A stretch of DNA of 64,000 nucleotides from an uncultured Lentisphaeria bacterium (GCA_903863035.1 CAIPAT010000338.1:1-64000); one strand, 5' to 3'; numbered from the stretch's first letter, positions 17,972-26,098 are shown. Translations and numbers: made by a program. Notes: a model not told the origin generated them from the sequence alone.

Positions 17972-18955
17972 ATGATTAAAATACCGGGTTTTATAGATAT
18001 ACAGGTAAACGGCTTTATGGGGATAGATTTTTCCAACAGCAATTTGAATGAAAAAACATTTATCAGCGCCTGTGAAATGCTTTTTGAACGCGGCACCGCC
18101 GGCTTTCTGGCAACCGTCATCACGTCACCGGCGGAGACTTACCGGAAAAACCTGCAAATAATATCTAAAGCTATGCAGTTGCCGGAATTGAAAGGCAGAT
18201 TACTTGGAATTCATGCTGAAGGACCATTTCTCAGCTCCCGGCCAGGTGCTGTCGGCGCACATAACCCGGAATGGGTAAAAAAACCGGAGATTGATTTTTT
18301 CAAGCAGATGCAGGACTGGGCGGAAGGCAATATCAAACTGTTGACCATTGCCGCCGAAAATCCGGGGGCGGAACAGCTTACAGAATACGCATCAAATAAT
18401 GGAACAACTGTTTCTCTCGGACATCAACTGGCGTTGTCTCCCGATCTCAAGAAATGCGCTGACGCCGGCGCAAAACTCCTCACGCATCTGGGCAACGGTC
18501 TGCCGAATGAAATCAACCGCCATCATAATCCGATTTTCTCCGGAATTGCGGAAGACAGGCTGACGGCAATGATCATCACCGACGGCCACCATCTCCCCCC
18601 TGCCCTGATCAAGACCTTCATCCGTGCCAAAGGTGCAGATAAAATTATTGTCACCAGTGATGCTTCCCCGATCGCCGGCATGCCTCCCGGTACTTACCAT
18701 GTACTCGGTAACCTGGCAGTATTGGAAGAATCCGGACTGCTGCACAATCCGGAAAAGAAATGTCTGGTCGGATCCTCCGCCACCATGCTGACCTGTGTGA
18801 ATTATCTGGCGTCATTGAATCTGCTTTCCCCGGAAGACCTGATAAAAGTTGCATTCACCAATCCCCTGAAGGCGATCAATCTTACTCCGGATGCGATCCA
18901 GTCCAAATACGAATACACATGGAATTCCGCAGAAAATAAGTTTGTCCGGATTTAG
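17972..18955 (+). CDS. nagA: N-acetylglucosamine-6-phosphate deacetylase
   Basis: A 327-residue amidohydrolase-fold enzyme that removes acetate from GlcNAc-6-phosphate in amino-sugar catabolism. Signature blocks are PGFIDIQVNGFMGIDF, the metal-site HAEGPF, SLGHQ, the substrate loop LTHLGNGLPNEINRH and the catalytic Asp in VTSDASPIAGMPPG. I start at 17972 (MIKIPGF), which has AAAGGA upstream, rather than at 17933. With this start the small N-terminal beta-sandwich strands of E. coli NagA are missing, so the protein is shorter than the usual 380 residues. nagB is not adjacent; a NagB-like gene is at 38033. A palindrome shared with the HAD promoter precedes it. Confidence 0.88.
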   Translation: MIKIPGFIDIQVNGFMGIDFSNSNLNEKTFISACEMLFERGTAGFLATVITSPAETYRKNLQIISKAMQLPELKGRLLGIHAEGPFLSSRPGAVGAHNPEWVKKPEIDFFKQMQDWAEGNIKLLTIAAENPGAEQLTEYASNNGTTVSLGHQLALSPDLKKCADAGAKLLTHLGNGLPNEINRHHNPIFSGIAEDRLTAMIITDGHHLPPALIKTFIRAKGADKIIVTSDASPIAGMPPGTYHVLGNLAVLEESGLLHNPEKKCLVGSSATMLTCVNYLASLNLLSPEDLIKVAFTNPLKAINLTPDAIQSKYEYTWNSAENKFVRI

Positions 18956-19109
18956 AACAGCAGAGCAAAACTATTAAAACAATTCTCGCACGGAGGCACA
19001 AAAACACGAAGACCAGCCTGTTATAACATGTGCGTCCATCTGTGTCATCAGTGAATCCACTCCGAGCCGTTGGAGAGCCGTTGAATACAAACGTCTCTCA
19101 GAGTTCATT

Positions 19110-19350
19110 AAGGAGTTGTTCAAAAATAAAGTTCACAAGTTTCGTGAAATATCCCGAGGTGATTTTAGGGCTGCTAAAGAGTACTGCAAGCATTCCCGCA
19201 GTCGCGGGATCCCGCGATTGCGGGACCAGTGGTTTTAGCCACTTCTTGCGACTGTTCAAACTGGAAGCTTGAGTTACTTTGAGTACCGGCAAACACAAAA
19301 GCATCCGGGAGAATTGCTAAGATGCAGGCAGGAAAAATACCTTTATCCAG
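19110..19350. repeat. Dispersed repeat family 2, copy 2, interrupted by family 3
   Basis: Sequence from AAGGAGTTGTTCAAAAATAA to about 19350 matches copy 1 (8356-8521), including CGAAATATCCCGA and ACCGGCAAACACAAA. It is split at 19180-19286 by a second repeat that also occurs at 24220-24315. A repeat nested in a repeat shows order of arrival. The rest of the 18956-19588 gap holds only degraded text such as CACGGAGGCACAAAAACACG and no gene. Confidence 0.6.
19180..19286 (+). repeat. Dispersed repeat family 3, copy 1 (nested)
   Basis: About 107 bp bounded by AGTAC at both ends and inserted into repeat family 2. Its core is a long GC-rich palindrome (CCCGCAGTCGCGGGATCCCG and onward), followed by AGTGGTTTTAGCCACT. 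The reverse complement recurs at 24220-24315 with the same ends and the shared block CTTCCAGTTTGA / CTTCCAGCTTGA. Confidence 0.6.
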
Positions 19351-19588
19351 TCCCGCAAACCGGGATCCCGCAAGGCGGGAAATATCCAACTGATGAAGGA
19401 AAGGCAGAATACAAAAGACAATCATCGAGATTTCAATCTGCAAGACCGTTTCATAAATATTGATTCAACCTTCAATCAGGCGTTCCCGGCTGCTTAAGGA
19501 AACCAACGAGATAAGCAGAGTATATACGGAAAACGACCAGCGAATTCAGAAGAAGAGACAAAATTATTTTGCTAAAAGGAGTGTACTC

Positions 19589-20887
19589 ATGAAACTCACG
19601 ATGGGTGAAGAACATGTTATTGTAAGAGGTATCCGCCCGGAAGAACAACTCTGGGGGGCTTACCAGTTCCCGCGCCCCTACAATCTCGGGGACAGACTGG
19701 TCGTGGCCGTGCATGTTACCGATGATGATATCAAGTCTTTCGGCGAAACAAACCGATGGTTTGAAAGCAGAGATAAAGGGGTGACCTGGAAAGAGATCGA
19801 CGCCTCGGTATCGACACAATGCGGACTGCTGCTGCAAAACGGCGACCGCATCTATTTCCCCATGGAATCAGGAATAAAACTGGATAATTACAAATTCCCA
19901 TCCCAGCAGCAACTCACTCCCGGATATGATTTCAGCAAAAAGGCCGGGGAAGGGACCATGCCGATTCCGGACGGCATGACCTCCTGGCAGGGCGGCGTCC
20001 TTATCAAGGCATACAACGCCGACCGCCTGCCGGACAGTCTGTCAAAAAAAGAATGGCTGGCAAAGCGGGTTCCCGCCGGGCAGACCGAACCGGTTGCGGA
20101 ACGGGTTCCAGTGGACTGGCCCTGTTTAACCCGCGTTGTTTATTCCGGATCCGGATACGACAATGTTCTGAAACCGATCTTTCCACGCGGAAACCCAAAA
20201 CTTGGCCCGGACGGAGCCGTCTGGGTCAGCGCCTTTTCGGGCGAAGGACACATCAATCCGGCTAACGGCCAGTACAGCCCCTATTACTCGGCGGAACTAT
20301 TCCGTTCCGAAGATTACGGACACTCCTTCAAGCTGCGCGGACATATGGAATACGAGGCTGACGGTCACGAATATCCTTATCAAAGCGGCGGCTTCAGCGA
20401 CAGTGACTTTGAGTTCATGCCGGATGGTTCAATCGTATGGTTTTTCCGTTCAACCTGGTATGCGTATACCGGCTGGGAATGGGCTCCCATGTATATGTCC
20501 CGTTCCACCGATGACGGCTATACCTGGTCAAAACCGGTCAAGTTTGCCGAGGTCGGTATATTGCCGCGCTTATGCAGACTGGAATGCGGCACAACGCTGT
20601 TATGCTACGCCCGTCCGGGTATGTTTATCCGCGCCGCCACCAATGACAGCGGAACGGAATGGAGCGAACCGCTGGAGCTCATGACTCCCGGAGACCGGAG
20701 CCATCTGGCCAACATAAAGGTTGACCAGCCAAACTTTCACGACTGGGTAGGCGCCTGTAATAATCCGGAACTGGTGCCGCTGGACCGGAACAGCGCCCTG
20801 TTCTTTTACAGTGATTTTTACTATCCGGATAAAGATGGCATAAAACGCAAAACCATTTTATGCAGAAAAATTACTGTGGAAGCCTGA
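19589..20887 (+). CDS. Sialidase-like beta-propeller protein
   Basis: A 432-residue protein with repeated Asp-box motifs of the six-bladed sialidase propeller: SRDKGVTW, SEDYGHSF, STDDGYTW and NDSGTEW. Sialidases remove terminal sialic acids from glycans. The catalytic Arg triad and Tyr/Glu pair cannot be confirmed by eye, and many lentisphaerote members are exo-sialidase-like proteins of unknown specificity. I start at 19589 where AAAAGGAG is well placed; the frame is open back to 19460 but the extension looks non-coding. There is no signal peptide. It is monocistronic, downstream of nagA, which fits amino-sugar use. A second relative is at 59609. Confidence 0.75.
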   Translation: MKLTMGEEHVIVRGIRPEEQLWGAYQFPRPYNLGDRLVVAVHVTDDDIKSFGETNRWFESRDKGVTWKEIDASVSTQCGLLLQNGDRIYFPMESGIKLDNYKFPSQQQLTPGYDFSKKAGEGTMPIPDGMTSWQGGVLIKAYNADRLPDSLSKKEWLAKRVPAGQTEPVAERVPVDWPCLTRVVYSGSGYDNVLKPIFPRGNPKLGPDGAVWVSAFSGEGHINPANGQYSPYYSAELFRSEDYGHSFKLRGHMEYEADGHEYPYQSGGFSDSDFEFMPDGSIVWFFRSTWYAYTGWEWAPMYMSRSTDDGYTWSKPVKFAEVGILPRLCRLECGTTLLCYARPGMFIRAATNDSGTEWSEPLELMTPGDRSHLANIKVDQPNFHDWVGACNNPELVPLDRNSALFFYSDFYYPDKDGIKRKTILCRKITVEA

Positions 20888-20899
20888 GGAAGTCAGGAG

Positions 20900-20993
20900 T
20901 GAATGGTGAATGGTGAATGGTGAATGGTGAATGGTGGTTATTGGTTATTGGTTATTGGTTATTGGTTATTGGTTATTGGTTATTGGATATTGG
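20900..20993. repeat. Heptanucleotide tandem repeats
   Basis: TGAATGG is repeated five times (20900-20934), a three-base link follows, then TTATTGG seven times (20938-20986) and ATATTGG once. The tract directly follows the sialidase-like gene. Related GGATATT-type words recur at 29180-29200 and 41140-41335. Such period-seven repeats are known in some bacterial genomes; length changes between strains are expected. The rest of the 20888-21345 gap holds a REP-like palindrome and a fragment of repeat family 2. Confidence 0.85.
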
Positions 20994-21059
20994 ATATTCC
21001 CCGTTAAACATTGGATATTTATGGTTTTGTTCCACTTGGTTATGCTCCGTCATAACCGG

Positions 21060-21120
21060 TTTTTTCCCCGGTAGCGCCGGTCGTCTGACCGGGATTCCTG
21101 GGTAGGGTCAGCCGTCCCGG
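21060..21120. repeat. REP-like GC-rich palindrome
   Basis: AGCGCCGGTCGTCTGACCGG is an imperfect palindrome. Its reverse complement occurs twice more, at 24327-24350 and 24413-24438, as CCGGTCCGACGACCGGCGCT or close variants. The preceding phrase GGTTATGCTCCGTCATAACC recurs at 29278-29298. Confidence 0.5.
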
Positions 21121-21345
21121 CAGACCGGCTTTCATTTGACGGATAAAAAGAAGTCAGCGCATGATTGCGATGTCCGCATTCATGCGCAGACTTGGGATTT
21201 ATCTTTCGTGCCTTTTCGTGCTTTTCGTGGTTACCCCTGCATTTGTTGTTGTGCCACGGCAAAACAAAGACATTCGGGAGAATCGCGCTTGTATTAATTC
21301 CAGTCAACCTGTATGCTATTTTTTTAATACTTTATGGAGATTTAA

Positions 21346-22263
21346 ATGAACCGATACTTCATAATTGATTGCAATTACATAGCTCACAAGGCGCGATTCT
21401 CTGTTGGCGAACTATCTTACCGGGGCGTTCCGACAAACGTTCTGTTCGGCTTCCTTACGCAGATTTTAAATATTGCTGAAAATTTTATCAATCCTAAGAT
21501 GATTTTCTGCTGGGATAGTAAGGAATCATTCAGGCAGCAGGTTTTTCCGGAATATAAGAAAAAACGTTACCAGAGCCTGTCGCCCGCAGAAGAGAAATCA
21601 CTCTATGCGGCGTTTGATCAGATGAATTTGCTCTGCGACGAACTGCTTGGGGAAATGGGGTTTCGAAACAATATCCGCCAGCCGGGACTGGAAGGCGACG
21701 ACCTGATGGCCAAGATAGTATTAGATCCAAGATATAGCAGTTATTTTTTCACCATGTTCGCAAACGATCGCGATCTGTATCAGCTCTTGAGCCCGAGGGT
21801 GGATATGATGCAAGCTAAATACGATGGATACTGTTCCTATGTATTCCACTTCTATGGCGAAAAAAACTTCATCGAAGAATTTGGAATCACTACTCAGCAG
21901 TGGGTGAAGGTGAAACAGATCGCCGGTTGCTCAAGCGACGAGGTGCCCTCCTGCGGAAGAGATTTTAAAGACCCCGGAAATATCATTGCTCGAATCGGGG
22001 AGAAAACAGCTTGCAGCCATTTACTCGGGAAACTCAAACCAACAACAAAAGCGTATCAAAGAATCAATAGTGCGGAGGGACGGGAAGTAATCGAATTTAA
22101 TGAACAATTGGTGAAGCTGCCACATCTTATGACGAAAGAAATAACATTGCAGCAGGATGAATTAAATTTTGACAATTTCAAAGCTATCTGCGAGAGATTC
22201 GGATTCAATGAATTATTTTATGAAAAAATGGACGAGTGGGAACTATTATTCAACAACGATTAG
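21346..22263 (+). CDS. FEN-family 5'-3' exonuclease
   Basis: A 305-residue flap endonuclease / 5'-3' exonuclease, the fold found at the N-terminus of DNA polymerase I and in phage 5'-nucleases. The PIN-like domain starts FIIDCNYIAHKA; metal and DNA contacts are in CWDSKESFRQQVFPEYKKKR, the acidic GLEGDDLMA and ANDRDLYQLL; the helix-hairpin-helix region follows as IAGCSSDEVPSC...GEKTA. In most relatives the H3TH reads GDxSDNVPG; here it is CSSDEVPSC. GGAG precedes the ATG. It is separated by 20 bases from the PD-(D/E)XK gene and probably co-transcribed with it. It has no polymerase domain, like phage and stand-alone bacterial ExoIX-type enzymes. Confidence 0.88.
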   Translation: MNRYFIIDCNYIAHKARFSVGELSYRGVPTNVLFGFLTQILNIAENFINPKMIFCWDSKESFRQQVFPEYKKKRYQSLSPAEEKSLYAAFDQMNLLCDELLGEMGFRNNIRQPGLEGDDLMAKIVLDPRYSSYFFTMFANDRDLYQLLSPRVDMMQAKYDGYCSYVFHFYGEKNFIEEFGITTQQWVKVKQIAGCSSDEVPSCGRDFKDPGNIIARIGEKTACSHLLGKLKPTTKAYQRINSAEGREVIEFNEQLVKLPHLMTKEITLQQDELNFDNFKAICERFGFNELFYEKMDEWELLFNND

Positions 22264-22283
22264 AATGGCTAAGAGGTGAACTT

Positions 22284-22907
22284 ATGATCGACATTACTGC
22301 AATTTTAAATTCGCTTGCAGAGAGAAGACCCTTCTTTCACTCGGAAGCAGATTTTCAATATGCCTTTGCATGGGAAATTAATCTAGCGCGACCAAAGGTT
22401 GATATCCGCCTGGAATACCCAGAGTCAACAGAGAATAATAGATATCACATTGATGTTAGGATTGAAAATAAAGATGAAATTATAGCGGTTGAACTGAAAT
22501 ACAAAACTCTGAGCGATCCTATTGGAAAAGAGCAGTATAAACTGAAAAGCCATGGTGCTCAAGACCAAGGACGGTACGATTTTATAAAGGACATTCAACG
22601 TTTGGAGCATGTCGTCCATGCTGCCGAAAATGGGAAAGAATTTACAGGCTATGCAATTTTGCTTACCAATGACAGCAATTATTGGAAGGGAAATGATATT
22701 AGCAAAAATACTGCCGATGCTGCTTTCAAAATCTATCCGGGAAGAATTCTTAATGGTCACCTCAATTGGACCGAAAATACTTCTGCCGGGACAAAGAAGA
22801 ATCGAGAAAAAGAAATCGAATTGAAAGGTTCTTATAAAGTTGAATGGAAAGATTATAAAAGTCAAGAGGACAACTATGGATTTCGTTATCTGGCAATCAA
22901 AGTCTAG
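22284..22907 (+). CDS. PD-(D/E)XK-type nuclease-like protein
   Basis: A 207-residue protein with the restriction-endonuclease-like core: FFHSEADFQYAFAWEI near residue 15, the acidic strand HIDVRIENKDE and the catalytic ELK in IIAVELKYKT near residue 73. The Glu, Asp and Glu-x-Lys set is complete, so nuclease activity is plausible. I start at 22284 (MIDITAI), preceded by GAGGTG, not at 22236. The base composition is more AT-rich than the flanking metabolic genes. It lies 20 bases after the FEN exonuclease in an isolated two-gene unit in a repeat-rich tract, which suggests an accessory (defence or phage-derived) role. This is inference; target and partner are unknown. Confidence 0.68.
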   Translation: MIDITAILNSLAERRPFFHSEADFQYAFAWEINLARPKVDIRLEYPESTENNRYHIDVRIENKDEIIAVELKYKTLSDPIGKEQYKLKSHGAQDQGRYDFIKDIQRLEHVVHAAENGKEFTGYAILLTNDSNYWKGNDISKNTADAAFKIYPGRILNGHLNWTENTSAGTKKNREKEIELKGSYKVEWKDYKSQEDNYGFRYLAIKV

Positions 22908-23299
22908 AAATAAATCAAAACATAGGGATAGCATTTGTATTTTTGCCGCCTGAATACCGTAAGCAATATTCCGCGCCGCTGGCTATTCTAATGCGGATGC
23001 CGGGGAACGGCGAAATCCAGAAAAGATTTTTGTCCACAAAAGACTCAAAATGACACGAAATGAAAAATCCGGAATTCAGCGTATAAATTCACTGGGTGTG
23101 ATTATACGCTTAGTTCCATGTATTATCCTCCTGAAAAAAAGGCCCCCCCGCGGCTGCTGCAATTCTCTCAACGCCGTTGAGAGTTTTGGCTGATTCAGAA
23201 TCGCCTTTTCGTACAGACCGTCCTTCAACCGCCGTTCAAGTTCCAGAACTTTCCCCGAAGCCAAATTTAAAGTACTGTAGAGGACTAAAGCCAGGCTGG
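22908..23299. repeat. Repeat-rich gap; direct repeat family 4, copy 1
   Basis: 22946-23052 carries TGAATACCG, AATATTCCGCGCCGCTG, GGGGAACGG and TTTTGTCCACAAAAGAC. These words recur in the same order at 24053-24195, so the toxin-antitoxin remnant lies between two diverged direct repeats. An antisense ORF at 23076-23351 has no recognisable content and overlaps the decayed toxin, so I do not call it. Confidence 0.55.
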
Positions 23300-23596
23300 T
23301 TATTCTTCCATCCGGTCGATCCAGTAAATGGGCTGACGGGCGCAATGACAAACTGCAAGCACAATTACTTCATCCTGAGTGATGCAATAGATAATTCTGA
23401 AACCAAAACGTTAGATTTGATATGCCCGGATGTCCTCATAAATTAGCGGCCAGGCTTTAGGATGTTTGGCAATTTGCTTAAAACCTTGATTTACTTCATC
23501 AATAAAATCAGCGCCAAGTCCGGATTCCTGATCATCGTAAAAAAGCATTCCATCGCGAAACTCTTTGCAGGCAAGTTCGTGAAGTATTACTTTCAT
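23300..23596 (-). pseudogene. ParE/RelE-family toxin with premature stop
   Basis: Translated through one TAA (23411-23413), the frame gives 98 codons of a ParE-type toxin: start MKVILHELACKEFRDGMLFY, then FIDEVNQGFKQIAKHPKAWP, then after the stop RFGFRIIYCITQDEVIVLAV and a WID tail. The post-stop part is the conserved C-terminal sheet (compare RFPFAIYYRIE...VVVLAV in relatives), so an ancestral full-length toxin has lost its end to a single nonsense change. The start overlaps the antitoxin stop by four bases (ATGA). The 61-residue product is probably inactive, which would leave the antitoxin as a relic. Confidence 0.8.
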
Positions 23597-23832
23597 TTAT
23601 GCCGTGCCGCCAATTCTGCTTTTAAGCCTTTGATTACCTTCTCCGCAGAATGGCATTTGCTCTTGCCTGATTGATAAGACTGAATGCGTTTACGGGCTTC
23701 TTTGCCCCATATTTCATCCAGTTTATTGACCGGAGGGGCCAGGCGGTCCTGCAAATGGCTGCAAAGCACTATCTGCTCTTTTGCTGGCAGCAGTTTTACT
23801 TCCTGTTCAATTTGTGCCAATGTCATAGGCAT
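23593..23832 (-). CDS. Addiction-module antitoxin (Unstab_antitox / TIGR02574-like)
   Basis: A 79-residue protein with the layout of the small antitoxins that pair with ParE-type toxins: an N-terminal helix (TLAQIEQEVKLLPAKEQIVL) resembling the LPPEER segment, a middle EIWGKEARKRIQSYQSGK and a C-terminal HSAEKVIKGLKAEL corresponding to the toxin-binding motif. AAGGAG is eight bases before the ATG. It is first in the two-gene operon and overlaps the toxin start. As the toxin has a premature stop, the module is probably decaying. Confidence 0.75.
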   Translation of the reverse strand: MPMTLAQIEQEVKLLPAKEQIVLCSHLQDRLAPPVNKLDEIWGKEARKRIQSYQSGKSKCHSAEKVIKGLKAELAARHK

Positions 23833-24219
23833 AATCCGGACTCCTTGTTTACCAATAAGATTATAGCAGTTAAAAGTAAATATTTCAAGAAATCAAGAAA
23901 AATATCAGCGGGAAATAATCTGATTTGCGGTGCTCAAGCTAATGGTTCTTGAAATCCTGACTTTAACCACGAAACTTGCGGAAAGGCACGGAAGAAATCA
24001 ATTAATACCGATTTGCAATGTCATCGGGGTCAAGACATGAACTTCGGTGTTTCCGCTGCTTGAATACCGGATTAATATACCGCTCCGCTGGAAATTGAGG
24101 GCTATTAATATTCCGCGCCGCTGAAGCTTATAATGTTAATGTTGGGGAACGGAGAAATCCCGAAAACATTTTGTCCACAAAAGACGCAAAATAAGCAAAA
24201 AATATATGAAGCAGTTAAA

Positions 24220-24315
24220 AGTACATCAAGCTTCCAGCTTGAGCAGTCGCAAGCAGGGGTTAAAACCCCTGGCCACTCCCCAGTGGTCCCGCGCCTGCGG
24301 GAATGCTTGCGGTAC
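24220..24315 (-). repeat. Dispersed repeat family 3, copy 2
   Basis: About 96 bp bounded by GTAC-type ends, matching the reverse complement of 19180-19286. Shared blocks are CAAGCTTCCAG, GCAGTCGCAAG, AGTGGTCCCGC and GCGGGAATGCTTGC. The central palindrome is shorter than in copy 1. Confidence 0.6.
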
Positions 24316-24439
24316 TATTTAAAATAAAGCCGGTCCGACGACCGGCGCTCCCAGGATTTACTTCAATACCTTCATGTGCTTCATGGTGAAGTGTAATTCT
24401 GTGGTGAAAATATAAAGCCGTTCCGACGACCGGCGCTCC

Positions 24440-24510
24440 GTGCGCCGGCAAGCGCACCTGTACAGAGCGGTGAAAGTCCGCTCCATATGAACATGGACAG
24501 GGGTAAAACA
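24440..24510 (+). mobile_element. Possible 5' fragment of a group II intron
   Basis: GTGCGCCGGCAAGCGCACCT followed by AGAGCGGTGAAAGTCCGCTC resembles the start of bacterial group II introns, which begin GTGCG and carry a GGTGAAAGTCC phrase soon after. Only about 70 bases match, with no reverse transcriptase and no 3' domain V, so if real it is a remnant. It directly follows a REP-like palindrome; class C introns often insert next to hairpins. Confidence 0.4.
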
Positions 24511-24628
24511 ACGGCACTTTTCTTTGTGCCCTGGTGCCTTTGTGAGAGATAAATTCTTATAAACAAATCAGAATTGGGATATTTGTTTCCCATAACAAAT
24601 AAATAATGACGACATGATTTGACCCTGC

Positions 24629-24657
24629 TTGACTTTTATGATTACATGATATATTAT
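24629..24657 (+). promoter_or_regulatory. Promoter of the GntR/LacI-type regulator at 24702
   Basis: TTGACT (24629-24634) and TATTAT (24652-24657) are separated by exactly 17 bases. The -10 element overlaps the left arm of the palindrome at 24654-24679, so a protein bound there would block RNA polymerase. Confidence 0.75.
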
Positions 24658-24679
24658 AACTGGTATCTACCAGTTATAA
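24654..24679. promoter_or_regulatory. Perfect palindromic operator
   Basis: Arms TTATAACTGGTA and TACCAGTTATAA are perfect inverted repeats around a two-base centre (TC). The site spans the -10 box and probable transcription start of the GntR/LacI-type gene, 22 bases before its ATG. ACTGGTA-type GntR half-sites are common. Autorepression relieved by a sugar ligand is the natural inference. Confidence 0.75.
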
Positions 24680-24701
24680 GTAATTATTTAATTTATAGAA
24701 T

Positions 24702-25781
24702 ATGAAAACTATTGAAATACAGAATATTGATTTAAATAAAGAGCCGCTGCATGTACGGGTCAAACAGATTATCCGGACGTATGTCAACGACAACCATCCT
24801 GATCTTCTTCCGTCTGAACGTGTTTTTCAGCAGAAATTAAATATTTCCAGAACGACGGTACGCAAAGCGCTCAGCGAACTGGAACAGGAACACCGCATCA
24901 TGGCGGTTCACGGCAAAGGCTATCGCGTGCTTTATCAGAAAACCGACAGCCACTTGAAAGGCAGCGTCGGTATCGCCCTCAATACGGGCATGCCTGAATA
25001 TGAACATGAAGTGTTCAACCGCATTATTGATCATATCTATAAATCCGGCTTCAGTCCGATTGTTACAGTAATCAATCCTCAATATGAACTAGTTGCGGAA
25101 AAACTTGCGGTGCTGATGTCCAGCGTTGACGGCATCATCCTTAATTCAAGTTTCTTTGCGCAGCATGAGGTTGCCGCCGGAATGAAGAACTCTCTCAACA
25201 GACTGGTTGCGGTGCCTTACCGTTTGCTGGAAGGCATCGAAATTCCCGCAGTTTATGCAGAAATGGAAAAAAGCTATGAGCAACTGACCAGTCATTTGCT
25301 GCGCCGCGGCCATCGTCAAATTGCAGTGATGGTCAATTTCAGCGATAAAAGCAGAATCAGCGGAATTGAAAACGCGTTTATAAAATCACACGTTGAACCA
25401 AATCGCGAGCTTTATCTCGATACTCATGGCTATCGGCATTGCGGCTATGATAAATTCGGCGAATTACTGTTAAAGAAGAAGCTGTTTACCGCAGTTATCT
25501 GCCAGAATGACCCCTGTGCGCTCGGAGTCATGGAACGCTGTTTTAAAGAAGGAATTTCAGTTCCTGACGAGGTCAGCATTGCCGGTTTTGACAATGTGGA
25601 AAAATCAGAACTGTACCCGGTGCCGCTGACAACTGCCGGAATTGATCTGGCGAAAATGGCACGCCGCGCACTGGAACTATTGCTTGAAGGCATCAGAACC
25701 GGCAAACCGGCTCAAGCCGTGGCGATTGATTCAAAATTAATTATCCGTAGTTCTGTGATAAAATTGAAATTTAAAAATTGA
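24702..25781 (+). CDS. GntR-type HTH / LacI-type sensor transcriptional regulator
   Basis: A 359-residue regulator. Residues about 15-80 are a GntR winged helix-turn-helix (LLPSERVFQQKLNISRTTVR, wing HGKGYRVL), and residues about 88-350 are a LacI/GalR-type sugar-binding domain with VDGIILNSSF, HRQIAVMVNF, CQNDPCALGVMERC and VSIAGFDN. The promoter carries a perfect palindrome, so it is probably autoregulated. The next gene on the same strand, across repeat copy B, is the GH123-like enzyme, a likely target. It is a paralogue of the regulator at 334-1440, but the HTH residues and upstream operator differ. Confidence 0.88.
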   Translation: MKTIEIQNIDLNKEPLHVRVKQIIRTYVNDNHPDLLPSERVFQQKLNISRTTVRKALSELEQEHRIMAVHGKGYRVLYQKTDSHLKGSVGIALNTGMPEYEHEVFNRIIDHIYKSGFSPIVTVINPQYELVAEKLAVLMSSVDGIILNSSFFAQHEVAAGMKNSLNRLVAVPYRLLEGIEIPAVYAEMEKSYEQLTSHLLRRGHRQIAVMVNFSDKSRISGIENAFIKSHVEPNRELYLDTHGYRHCGYDKFGELLLKKKLFTAVICQNDPCALGVMERCFKEGISVPDEVSIAGFDNVEKSELYPVPLTTAGIDLAKMARRALELLLEGIRTGKPAQAVAIDSKLIIRSSVIKLKFKN

Positions 25782-25821
25782 AAGTGATAAAAGAAAAAAG
25801 TTTTCTATGTATCTCAGTAGT

Positions 25822-26098
25822 TATACTCTGCACGGCTGAAAATTTAACATAGATTACGAAGATTTTGAGAATTGGTTCGTATTCTGAGAGGCTGCCGATA
25901 CCGGGGTATCGAAGGCCTCGAAGAGTGCGAATCCAAACTCAAAAGATCGCAATCCCGCAATTGCGGGACGAGCGTCTTGCGGTTGTCTTTTTCCGTTCCT
26001 CCTTCATGCGATATTCATATCGCCTGTCAGTCGGATCGAAAAAATCCAATCCACAATCCTGCTCGTCTATTCTTAAATTTTCAACCGTGCAGAGTATA
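25822..26098 (+). repeat. Hairpin-rich inverted-repeat element, copy B
   Basis: 277 bp, the most regular copy. The 14 terminal bases TATACTCTGCACGG pair perfectly with the right end (26085-26098). The inner hairpin GGCTGCCGATACC...GGCC has C25892 paired to G25915 where copy A has T17409 paired to A17432, a compensatory change. It also has a CCCGCAATTGCGGG palindrome and GCGATAT/ATATCGC. It starts 41 bases after the GntR-type gene's stop and ends 37 bases before the GH123-like gene. Confidence 0.88.

Larger units (their letters stand above)
23833..24650. repeat. Repeat graveyard between the toxin-antitoxin relic and the GntR gene
   Basis: No gene is visible. Contents in order: degraded text (23960 on), direct repeat family 4 copy 2 (24053-24195), repeat family 3 copy 2 on the minus strand (24220-24315), two REP-like palindromes (24327-24350, 24413-24438) and a possible group II intron scrap (24440-24510). 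The density of unrelated repeats marks this as an insertion hot spot. Confidence 0.6.

Noticed and set aside
20938-20986. CRISPR array
   Set aside because: The repeats are only seven bases, contiguous and without spacers.
23076-23351. 91-residue minus-strand ORF (contains LELERRLKDGLYEKAI)
   Set aside because: It lies between a repeat and the decayed toxin and overlaps the toxin's 3' end in another frame; I could not tie it to a family. It could be a relic, but evidence is too weak.
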